Source: Saksenaea vasiformis B4078 (Eukaryota > Mucoromycota > Mucoromycetes > Mucorales > Saksenaeaceae). From it: a stretch of 14,987 bases of DNA. The stretch covers positions 1-14,987 of the forward strand of contig JNDT01001164.1 of NCBI GenBank assembly GCA_000697055.1. The letters run 5' to 3'. The notes under the pieces were generated by a model. It searched no databases. It saw only the letters and a list, made by a program, of their open reading frames with translations, and was not told the DNA's origin. Each line of letters opens with the position of its first letter. Position 1 is the stretch's first letter. Below are positions 1-10,820 of this stretch, in pieces. A program made the position numbers and the translations under genes.

Positions 1-411
1 TATCTAGTCACGCATGCAAACAGGTGAATATGTCTATAACGGGAGGATGGTTCGCGTTTTTTTTTCTTTGTTTGTGGCCCGAGTCTATCCATATGGATCT
101 TCCTACATGCTTAATCATAAGAAGAAAGAAATATGTGGCAGGTGCCAGATCCCATGTTAATGTGACGTTATCGGGTAAGGATCAAGCATTTAGCCATAAA
201 CTAAGCCCTAAGGCATGGCCTCGAACAATAAACATTTTTATTTTTTTTATTCGGCTTTCATTTGACCGGGTAGCACTGTGCCAATTCGGGCTGGCTCCTG
301 TCCTACGAATATTTCAGTCAGGGCCAATAAGATTCGAGAATTTCCCCATTGACCCTGCAGTGATGGTAGTTGGGCCTTCACGATGCACGTGAGAGTTTAA
401 ATTCCGCAGAG
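1..411. other. Upstream non-coding region of UGP1
   Basis: I see no supportable gene here. A 122-codon open frame at 24-392 has an improbable composition, no splice support and no recognisable motif. The stretch is probably the promoter and 5' leader of UGP1, which is read rightward from position 412. T-rich runs occur at 56-70 and 235-250. I could not pick out a convincing TATA box. Confidence 0.5.
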
Positions 412-2610
<2,199 letters not shown>

Positions 2611-3861
2611 GTTGTCCCTCTCACTGTTTTCATACCAAACGCACGCAATTTTTTTCAATTCTCTCTCTATTCTTTTTACCTATTGCCGAATAAATGTTTT
2701 TTTTTTTTGGCTCTCTAGCGGAGCTTGTTTCCAAAGATAGCTTTCTAAAAACAACCTCTATCATTCCGCTCGCAGAGACATTTTACTCACATGTAGAATT
2801 CATTCTGCCAACCGTCATTTCCTCTACTGTTATTACTCCTCTTTATTCTCGTCGTTCTTTGGACTGTCCCAGGAGTTCTTCACTCAAAACGTTTATCGGC
2901 AATAAAATTCTAAATCCTTCTACCTCCAGTTGTGATCCTCTTTAATCATTATTTCACTTCGTTATTGCCATAGAGTTGTCTAGACAGGATCGAATGTAAA
3001 CTGTATCATGAGGACGTAGCTTGCTGAAACATACGCTAATTCTAATACTGTTTTGGTGTGACTTATCTGCTCACAGTGCTTCTTACGTTGATGTCACGAG
3101 ATCTTTGCCTTCTCTCTAACCTATCTTCCTTTCTTGTTTTCACGTATTCAGATGTAGGAAGTAAGGCTGTAAGGCGCAACTAATACCAATAACAGTGCAA
3201 TGCCGAATCAATATATTCGTTTCCACAAGCTACTTATTCGTAATTATCATTAGTCATATCTTCTTCCCAACAATATCAACTTATGAAAAAATTTCCAGTC
3301 GGACGCGAAAGAAGGATTAAATACTTAACTGATCGAAGCAAGGTGAAATTACTTTCCGCAATGAACTTCTGGCCACATGTCCCGGCATTGTATCGTATTT
3401 CCGTGATATTTATATGGTTAAGCAACCCGTATGTCCTTCACATATTTTCTTATTACGTTTCCGGTTCTAGTGTGTCCGCTTGCCGTATATCCTTTTCTGT
3501 GAGTATCTTCCGACGAATTATGTTATTATATGCCTGTGTACACCTTCTTCTATGGTATATATTGTATTTTCTGCTTGGCGAAGATCCATTTCTTCCATTT
3601 CGTTTAGTATGGTCTGATTATATTGCTAGAACCCTTGCCACTTGTCGTTTTGCTGCATAGAATTTTGCTACATACATGGTGTATCATGAGATACTGTGTC
3701 ATCTTTAAAGCATCTGGCGTAACTTCGACCAAGTCGATGTAAGTAAAAGCTCGTGCATTAATGACGCATGCTCAAACTTCCCTTAGCGCAAGTAAGGCCC
3801 TTCGCGGACGCAACATTTATGTAGAGTAGCTTAGAATTCATTCAGTAAACACGATTTTATA
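2611..3861. other. Convergent spacer between UGP1 and the Sel1 gene, no supported gene
   Basis: Both flanking genes end here, so the stretch should hold two 3' untranslated regions and terminators. The longest frame, 3283-3660 on the plus strand, starts with ATG and has 125 codons. It is rich in Phe, Tyr, Leu and Ile as expected from T-rich DNA, has no splice support and matches nothing I recognise. A short membrane protein cannot be excluded, but I would not call it. I found no tRNA-like box B. Confidence 0.5.
2689..2694 (+). promoter_or_regulatory. Possible polyadenylation signal of UGP1
   Basis: An AATAAA hexamer lies about 80 bases after the UGP1 stop and is followed at once by a long T run. 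Spacing and sequence fit a eukaryotic poly(A) signal. Fungal signals are loose, so this rests on motif and position only. Confidence 0.4.
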
Positions 3862-6116
3862 TCATCGTAGATTACGAAGATTATTTCGCGCCATCTGCAT
3901 TTCCTTGATCTGCCGCTTTTGTGTACAATTCAACTGCTTTGGAGTAGTCGACATTGACACCATATCCATTTTGATACATGACTCCAAGATTGAATTGCGC
4001 ATCTGCATTTCTTGATCTGCCGCTTTTGTGTACAATTCAACTGCTTTGGAGTAGTCGACATTGACACCATATCCATTTTGATACATGACTCCAAGATTGC
4101 ATTGCGCATCTGCATTTCCTTGATCTGCCGCTTTTTGGAATAGTTCAATCGCTTTGGAGTAGTCTCTATCAACCGCGAGCCCAAGCAGGTGCACAAGCCC
4201 GAGACTGTATTGTGCATCTGCGTTTCCGAGATTGCTCTCATTTTTACACCATCTAATTGCTTTTCTACACCATTCTGTCGCATCTGCTTTGTCCATTTTC
4301 ACTCCTTCTCCCCAATAATACATCGCCCCAATTCTGACTTGCGCAACCCCATGTCCATTATCAGCTGCCTTCCTATACCATTCAATTGCTACGGCGTAAT
4401 TCCGGTCCACACCTCGACCATATCTGTATATATCTCCAAGCTTGGTGTACGCATCACTATTGCCTTGATCAGCTGCCTTTTGGTACCACTCAAATGCTTG
4501 CTTATAGTCTTTATCTACATCCTTCCCAAAATAGTACACATCTCCACATTGGACGTGAAAATTTCCGTCCTTTTGTTCAGCCACCTTGCTTTGGAAGTGG
4601 TTGTCGTGTAGATCCAAACTGCTCTCCTCGCTGTCGGAATCATCCGCTGGATTTTGCATATCTCCGATCCCAGGATCAACCGCCCTCTCTTCCACAGTAA
4701 TATTGTAGATGGCGGAATCATACATCTCATCTCTATTATCGTCTATGTCGTTTGGTTCATTTTGGGCATCTTCAGCTTCCCGATAAAACGTCCCTCCGAC
4801 TAGATCCGTACTACTCATATAGACTTTATCCACGCTGTCCTTGGGGCTGCATCTGTCCTCATCTTTGTTTTGCGTATCTTCCTTCTCACTGTGGGCGTCT
4901 TTCTCCTGAAACAACGCAACTTCTTTTTCGCGACCCATGCATCGCTCATCCTTCTTTTCAGGTTTGGCTTGGATATATTTACTTTCCGGCGCATGATAAC
5001 TGGAGACGCCAGTGTATCCTATGTTTACTGCTTGGCCAAAGTTTTCATCGAGAAACTCCTTGTCGTACACCTCCTTTATTTGGGAACGCTCTCTTTCCTC
5101 AAGAATTTCGTATATTGGCTTCGTATCTTTGATCTGGATAATTGCAGGCTCCGACTTGGTGGTCTCTTTCCAGTTTTCTAGCCCGTCTGCGAAAAAGGAA
5201 CCAGCGTCACCACCTATCACAAAGTTATTCAGAACTTAGAATCGGCATACACGAAAGGCTACCTATGATCTTCCAGTATCTGCAGCTCTTGATCGCTTTA
5301 GTTATGTTTTCCGCTATATCACTGGTAGTGCAGTCTTCTTTATGCAGCCCTTCTGTTTCGACTCTGTTATGGCTTTCCAGAACCTGCTGCTGACAAGCAA
5401 GTAGACCGCCTAAAGCAAAGGGCAGCAGTTAATACTATACATCTGGACACTTGCAGTACCGATTACGATTCTTGAAGGGTAGTAATATCCAAACCGTCCG
5501 AAAACGATTTGCAATGCTTCATACTTCTCCTTGTTGGTTTTCTTGTTCAAGGCGTCTTGTATAGCCTCCTTGAAAGCAGTTGTTGCTTTGATGACTTCTA
5601 AGGGAACATGCACCTGAATCGAACTACGTTAACTGGCGTATTCATGAGGCCTTTTGACAATTTCTTACTTCTCCCCAGGAGACATAAGAAACGGTGTATT
5701 TGACCGCATTACTTGGAACAGAACGCCGATTGTGACGAAGGGAGCGGCAACAAATTTCTGCAGCAACGTCGTACACAAATGTTTTGGATGGAAGGGTGTG
5801 GAGTCTGTCGCCGAAGAACAGCTCTTTCGAGGCCGTGTTCTCGTTGATGGTCTTTGTAGTTGTATATTCAGTAAACGGTTCATCGCAAGAATATACATGA
5901 ATAAAACTTTGCAGCTTATCCTTTGCCTGTTCGATCTCTATAGCAGAATACACGGCCGTACACCCGTCGAAGTGGAGGCCACGTGTGCATCGATTGGCAA
6001 CGTCGTATGTTAAGAATGAATCAATCTTTTAGACGTATTGAGTGAGTGCTCGTAAGACGATAGATATAAATCATTACATTATCTGCTAGTTCTTGTGCTA
6101 TGCCGGAAGGATTCAT
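3862..6116 (-). CDS. MACPF-like / Sel1-repeat fusion protein, frameshifted near its C-terminus
   Basis: Exons on the minus strand: 6116-6078, 6025-5669, 5613-5460, 5409-5263 and 5213-3862. Introns of 49-55 bases are all GT-AG and keep frame; the protein is 682 residues as written. The N-terminal half (about residues 1-280) looks like a MACPF/perforin domain. FGYYYPSRIVIGG (173-185) fits the signature aromatic-G-x-x-aromatic-x6-GG, although its usual Thr/Ser and His are both Tyr, and WKETTKSEPAIIQIKDTKPI resembles the end of that domain. An acidic, probably disordered linker follows. From about residue 450 come Sel1 repeats of 36 residues (pattern LGxxYxxGxGVxxDYxKAxEWYxKAADQGNxD); five are intact and a sixth is broken. 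Near residue 634 one base is missing relative to the neighbouring repeat copy, so the last 48 or so residues are out of frame. The other frame would stop at 3881-3883. Sel1 repeats usually mediate protein contacts. The role is unknown, and pore formation is not shown. Confidence 0.82.
3893..4107 (-). repeat. Near-perfect 108-base tandem duplication (one Sel1 repeat)
   Basis: Unit 3893-4000 (108 bases) and unit 4001-4107 (107 bases) are almost identical. I see one substitution near the unit end (attgaattg versus attgcattg) and one missing C near 4011 (catttcttgatc versus catttccttgatc). A further partial match begins at 4108. One unit codes for exactly one 36-residue Sel1 repeat. Such low divergence points to a recent event, since the more 5' Sel1 repeats of the gene differ clearly in DNA sequence. 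Confidence 0.95.
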
Positions 6117-6663
6117 CGAAAAATAAAGGAAGAGATGTGGTGGCGTACGCCATCCATGTTTTTGAGTTTAATGCTCGGAATGGCGCCGTTTGAATTCCGC
6201 ATGTTGTGCGAAGCCAATGCCTATCACTAAACGGAGAGGTAAAGCCATGTGGAGCCTCTAAGAAGCAGCTAAGCAGGAACATGAAGCAGCGCAATATACT
6301 ATTGACTTTTATGTACGGTAGTATTGGGGTGTTGATTTGAGTGAAAGACAGACATAAAGCGGTGGGTTTGTTCTGTAAAGCAATAAAATGGTGTGGTTCT
6401 GCAGCAGATCAGGGATGCGAGGTCCTTTATGCAATCGACGCTTGGAGATTTCCAGAGAGAAGAGTGAATAGTTAGCTACCAGTTGAATATATGTATGTTT
6501 CATTCATTGAGAGGATGCAGCTACTTCCAACATTTATATTTATTTTGTCATCAAGTAAGCCACCCCTCGTGATGATACTGTTTGATGAGTTGTAAACTCG
6601 GATCATTGATAGGATTCTATTCAAGTAGTGGAAGGATTGAATTTTACGATTAAATTTTTTTAC
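6117..6663. other. Intergenic region upstream of the Sel1 gene, no supported gene
   Basis: Short frames at 6079-6294 and 6309-6503 (minus) lack motifs and splice support. The stretch should hold the promoter of the MACPF/Sel1 gene (ATG at 6116, minus) and the 3' end of the acyltransferase (stop at 6664). No RNA gene was seen. Confidence 0.5.
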
Positions 6664-8183
6664 CTAGTACAGCATCCGTTTGGTATACTTCTTTACATCA
6701 GGGTCTTCTACGAAACGACTCATGGATTCCGAGTCCATTTGTAGCTGTACATCGTACATTGGACCTTTGTTTGAGTCGCCTCGTCCAAAGACAACTAGGC
6801 AGCCATTACCACCAGAGGTGATGTAGCCACGCGTTCTATCTGGCCGGCCGAAACCGAAATCCAGACGCCAAAACGGAAGATTGGACACGTCACTGGCTGT
6901 AAGATGAGTCTCGGAATTCGGAGCATAGGATAGGTAGTGCACAGTCATGTCTTCATGCAACGTGTAAAGCTTACTGACACCATGGAATAAGGTAGCCTTG
7001 AGTGTTGCAAATTGTTGCCGAAACGCCATGGCAGTATCAACCAATGTCGTGGAATTGAGCTTTTCCTTGCTCACAGCAACAGATCGTGTACTATAAAAGG
7101 AATATGTCAACGATAGTTTCCATAAAGCCGCGAGGGATACTTGCATCATCCAGTTCCCAAAATAATAATCCATTTGTTTTGTATTCCTCATCTTGGATCT
7201 GCCATTCACCGCTAATACCATTTTGCATTCCTCATTAGGTTCAATTTCTCGGCAACGTGCAATGGCGCGAAGCAGCATGGCAAAAAGCGCATCCTTGGTA
7301 CTTAACCAGTTCTTCTGCTCGCACATCTCGGGTGTATGGGCGTCCTTCTTGCAATGGTGGAGACCATCCGAGTAGAATTCCAAAATTACCGTTTTCAGTG
7401 GTTTGGGTCCGTTGGGAGACGTTCGTGCAAATTTGGATTGATTGGGGTCCATACGAACTACATGTGGAAGCTTATTAATTCGATGTTCTTCGCGGTAATG
7501 TTGAATTGCTTCGTCGGATATGATCGTATTGATAGGATAAGCAACCAATCCACGATCGAAGACGGCTTTAGCATGTTTGACATTTCGCGCACGTTTTGCC
7601 CATGCGTCTAGAAACATACACATGGAATACGTATCAGCAACTTTATGCAGCATCATCACACCAAGTGCCACGCCTCCATCTTTAAATCGTGTAATCTGAA
7701 TTGCTACGAGAGGATCGTCTGCGGATCGGTAAAAATGAATTGCAAACATCCGATGGTAGTCCATCCGACTCGGTAAATAGCCATCCTCTCGAAAACGAGT
7801 CAGCTCATCATTGTATTCGGCTTCCTATTTGTTATCAAAATCAATAAATCCGTTGGAGCTAGATAAAAAATTCTACGTGCTTGGAATAGTACACCCGCGT
7901 CGCAACAGTCAATTTCATCCCGACCTTGACCAATATCTACAAGTCGACCTGCCATCGGATAAAAATCATCCAGCGCGAGCGAGAGTGCATCTGTTAGGGT
8001 TTGTGTCTTCATAAACTCGGTTGACTTGTCACCCTTGTAAAACAAGAGAAGAGGTGTATAGGATTTAAACATAACAACGTCCCAATCTGATAATGGTACA
8101 CGTGTATTTGCTTTTGTTGGTGTATGTGGTTTAATCCACATTTGACCCTGAATGCGAATAGGGTGAGGTTGGATTGGTGCCAT
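6664..8183 (-). CDS. HXXXD (BAHD-like) acyltransferase, transferase family PF02458
   Basis: This family moves an acyl group from acyl-CoA to an alcohol or amine; the substrate cannot be read from sequence. Exon 1 is 8183-7877, starting at the first ATG (MAPIQPHPIRIQGQ), and exon 2 ends at the stop at 6664; about 488 residues, normal to slightly long. Marks in order: DDFYPMAGRL and EIDCCDAGVLF in exon 1; catalytic HKVAD (His about 161, Asp about 165); YFGN; and structural DFGFG near residue 423, the family's DFGWG motif. The intron junction is uncertain. Donor gtagaa at 7876 keeps frame only with an acceptor after gaag (exon 2 from 7820). The better-looking tag acceptor (exon 2 from 7824) would need a GC donor after the Gln codon. 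A 50-base intron-like segment lies at 7091-7140, but its removal breaks frame. The gene lies 80 bases downstream of an ester hydrolase on the same strand. Confidence 0.88.
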
Positions 8184-8251
8184 CAATTACTGAAAAAGAA
8201 GAAGAAAGAAAGAAAAAAAAGAGGGCGCGTCGGTCTTCTGCAAGATAACTA

Positions 8252-8261
8252 TATTTTTATA
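8252..8261 (-). promoter_or_regulatory. Possible TATA box of the acyltransferase gene
   Basis: TATAAAAATA is read on the minus strand about 70 bases before the acyltransferase ATG at 8183 and two bases past the stop codon of the upstream hydrolase gene. The rest of the 80-base gap is a strong pyrimidine tract on the coding strand, typical of fungal promoters. Assignment is by sequence and distance only. Confidence 0.35.
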
Positions 8262-8263
8262 AA

Positions 8264-9366
8264 TTACTGCTCTTTGTAGTTTTCTTGGCTTATTTTTAAA
8301 TCGGCCAGCTTTTGAAACACCAGGTCCTCTTTCAAATCTTTACTACCGACTAGTTCACGCCAATACGGCAACTCCATTTCCAAGGCGTCGGGGTGAATTT
8401 CAGGAAAATGTTCCCCGATAGTGTCCATCAACACTTGGTGAAGTACCTTGTTCCAAATATCTCAGTATGCCCCATTTTTTTAAACAAGGAAAAAGGATCC
8501 CTTTTATTTTTTACCTGATTTCCGTTCCCGTTTAGATGCAATCCATCAAACAAATAGTCGGAAAGGCTGCGTTTCTCTTGTTCGCAACGATCCATGACAG
8601 CTGTCCATAGATCAACGACAACAACGCCGCGATCGCGTCCTATTTCACGTACTGCATCGGCATATGTTCGTGCAGATTCGGCTGTTCGGTTCAACTGATC
8701 GCCGTTCTCTGCACACCGTCGCTCCCATTGAGGTTCGTTCAATGGAGGCGGTGTGATCAAGACAAGTCGACTCTTTGGATTGTAGTAGTGCGAATCTGGT
8801 GACTGTACTAAAGATACTAGCACATCCAAATTTGATTTGAAGCGTTCCAATGGAACGTGTTGAAACGATATGGGCAAAGCAGCATCATTGGCCCCGAAGA
8901 AGATAGTGATGAGTCGCACCTTCGCTGTAGACCGTGCTTGCTCTTCCACCGTAGGCAAGAGTTGTCTAAACACAGGGACAGCCCAATCCGTATTATAACC
9001 TGCAGAAGACATTAGCTAAGGAAAAGGACACAGCTAACCACTACTTACCAGAGAATCCCCGGTTAATAACATCAATCTTTCGTTGATATGCCTATCAAGA
9101 CATTTCCTTTAGCAAACCCCAACGAGAAACTGACACGGTCATCCTTACGTTTGCTAAATTGGCTCCCCATCCTTGCAGAGAAGGATTAAAGCTCATCTAC
9201 ATTCAATGTTACATGAGATCAGGAATGGGGTTTCCTTATTCCCCTGAGGTACCTGAGTAATGGAGTCCTATACATGGTGACAATTATTCAGCACCTAGAC
9301 CAATGACCAACATTTTGGTTTCATCGTTACCCCAAATAAAAGTATCTGATCGTACGGATGATTCAT
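8264..9366 (-). CDS. IAH1: Isoamyl acetate-hydrolysing esterase-like SGNH/GDSL hydrolase
   Basis: It hydrolyses small acetate esters in yeast (Iah1); the same activity here is inferred. Exons: 9366-9331, 9267-9253, 9196-9149, 9091-9049, 8999-8515 and 8446-8264. All five introns (49-68 bases) are GT-AG and the joins keep frame, giving 269 residues against roughly 240-250 for yeast and human. SGNH blocks: FGDSITQ with the nucleophile Ser around residue 14, split over exons 1 and 2; RGFSGYNTDWA; FFGANDA with the block III Asn; and DGLHLNGNGNQ with the catalytic Asp and His. The last exon aligns with the yeast C-terminus (PEIHP and LPYWREL). The last acceptor is the AG of ggaacaag, not the earlier ctgag; only the former keeps the family alignment. 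The start MNHPYDQILLFG matches homologues in spacing. Exon 2 is only 15 bases. Confidence 0.92.
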
Positions 9367-9530
9367 AGTATCTTTATCTTCCACAAGAGGCACCAGCGGC
9401 AATCACGCGGGACTCGTTATTTGCAGCTTCATCCATTAATGTGATTGGGTATCCCTTGGTTCCCACACGTTGCCGCATTCAACGGGATGTGTACTCCAAA
9501 ACAAAAACAACATCATCGTTGTAAACAGAC

Positions 9531-10664
9531 TTCGTTTATAGAGCTGACTATAATCTTCCAAAGCATCCTCACTTTTGTTCACCCAGCGTGTGTCTATCAG
9601 GATATGACAAAGAAAAGAAAACACTGGATCTTGAATACACATTTGCGTCATTCAAACATTACTTTGCGTTGACGCTACCTCAACCCTGCGGTAAGCAGCA
9701 GTAGATTGTTGCTCAGAGAACAAACGACCTTTACTTCTACATTAAAGGTGTATTGCGCTGGTCCATTGTAATATGTTCCCCAACGCGCCAATCGGAACGC
9801 GTAAAGTGAACGTATTTAAAGGGATGCATGAATTCCTTGTTTTTTTCTTTGGCTCTGTTTCCTACATGAAACGTCCCCGGTACGTACTGGGGTTGACTAT
9901 ACGCACAGAGACTCATGACTTTTGATCGATCGTTTAGACCTCCGGTCGTAAAAGCATGACACTCCTTGGAAGCCATTAACAATTACTCTCGCCCCCACCG
10001 AAAGGGTGCGGGTGTGGCACCCGCAAACCATGTGGGATTACCTTCAGGGTAAGTAAAATAACATCCAAGTATTATTCCATTTGCTAACCATGAACAAATT
10101 TTTATCCTGTCTATATGGATTTCGCGTTCATCGAGGGGCCGCGTTGATGTAAGTAGTGTATGAACTTCTTGCCAACTTATGTATTAACGAACGCATCCTT
10201 GATTCTTTTCTTAGCGTAAAAGTGACTCCTCATGGATGCAAAATTTATATGGATTAGCGTAAAAATCTCTTCAATAAACAGTAGAGTGGTAATGTATTCG
10301 CTTATATCGTACACGTGGCTGGTAGCTAGACCGTTAGCCTCCAAATATCCCACATGTACGTGCATATCTTCGCCGTAAACACACAACAGATCGGTCGTAC
10401 CTGTCACATCCGAAGAAGCCATAGCTAGAGTTGCCCACTGAACTGCGGTATGGACGAAAAGTTGAGAACGAAGTTCGACCAGTTGAGTTGCTACCTAACG
10501 TGTACGTACGAAGAGTTCGAAGGTTGCCCGGCATCTATCTGGAACGATTTGATAAGAATCGCGACGGATTAGTATTGGTTATTACAGTACAGTCGCCTGA
10601 CAAAAAAATTGGCAATGAATTTCAAAATTATTTGATAAAATATGGCTTACCTGTAAACTTCTAG
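9531..10664 (+). other. Candidate plus-strand spliced gene, unresolved
   Basis: Strong splice-like sites lie on the plus strand: donors gtaagc (9691), gtaagt (10049) and gtaagt (10149), with acceptors after attaaag (9747) and ttcttttcttag (10214). The 66-base segment 10149-10214 has a near-ideal donor, an ATTAAC branch site and a pyrimidine tract. Open pieces include 9531-9690, which ends in the stretch ALTLPQPC, 9748-9800, and 10425-10664, which ends GLPVNF and stop. I could not join them into one frame from a convincing ATG, and I recognise no family. The opposite strand competes over the same bases. Confidence 0.25.
9737..10490 (-). other. Competing minus-strand open stretches, possible decayed gene
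   Basis: Three consecutive minus-strand frames have natural-looking composition: 10490-10177 (about 104 codons, includes ATG at 10422), about 10190-9997 (includes NPTWFAGATPAPFRWG) and 9982-9737 (includes QPQYVPGTFHVGNR). The first two would need a one-base shift to join. The second and third are in one frame but separated by a stop, which a splice from gtaatt (near 9996) could skip. Minus-strand splice consensus also occurs at 10650 (gtaagc) to 10597 (ttgtcag). No family was recognised. A decayed mobile-element or host gene would fit as well as chance. Confidence 0.22.
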
Positions 10665-10690
10665 CGTGTTTCTGTTACACGGATAGAGAG

Positions 10691-10820
10691 CTACTGAAGG
10701 AATATGGCTGGACGTTCTTGACCATCAGCTTCCACCGTGGCAATGTAGTGCATGTTGCGGCTGGCATTGACATCGTTCTGCCACAGTGTACCACAGCTAT
10801 TACAAGCGAGTACACTGTAG
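10691..10820 (-). pseudogene. C-terminal fragment of a Fanzor/TnpB-like nuclease
   Basis: Frame from about 10820 to the stop at 10691. It reads CNSCGTLWQNDVNASRNM, which has the shape of the C-terminal zinc ribbon plus RuvC-III segment of Fanzor/TnpB proteins (CxxC, then W-x-R-D-V-N-A-A-x-N). A short tail ending ERPAIF follows, similar to what I recall from zygomycete copies. The Arg normally before the catalytic Asp is Asn here. Only about 40 residues remain; the rest of the nuclease, including the other zinc cysteines and the earlier RuvC motifs, is absent. It abuts the truncated Tc1 transposase on the same strand. Confidence 0.62.

Noticed and set aside
24..392. 122-codon plus-strand open frame
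   Set aside because: Implausible composition, no family motif, no splice support; lies in the UGP1 upstream region.
3283..3660. 125-codon plus-strand frame, hydrophobic, could be a small membrane protein
   Set aside because: T-rich DNA gives such residues by chance; it sits between two convergent 3' ends and has no recognisable feature.
3930..4283. Minus-strand frame of 117 codons overlapping the Sel1 repeats
   Set aside because: Shadow frame; its repeated residues only mirror the tandem DNA repeat.
8447..8467. Earlier acceptor ctgag for the last IAH1 intron
   Set aside because: Frame after it stops within about ten codons; the ggaacaag acceptor restores full-length similarity to yeast Iah1.
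10004..10024. Two alternative hairpins, gcgggtg-tgg-cacccgc and gggtgc/gcaccc
   Set aside because: Short stems in a GC-rich patch inside a possibly coding stretch; no T run or other mark of a terminator or RNA element.
10576..10620. tacagtacagtcgcctgacaa as a possible transposon terminal repeat
   Set aside because: No inverted partner found in the window, and the segment overlaps a good minus-strand splice acceptor.
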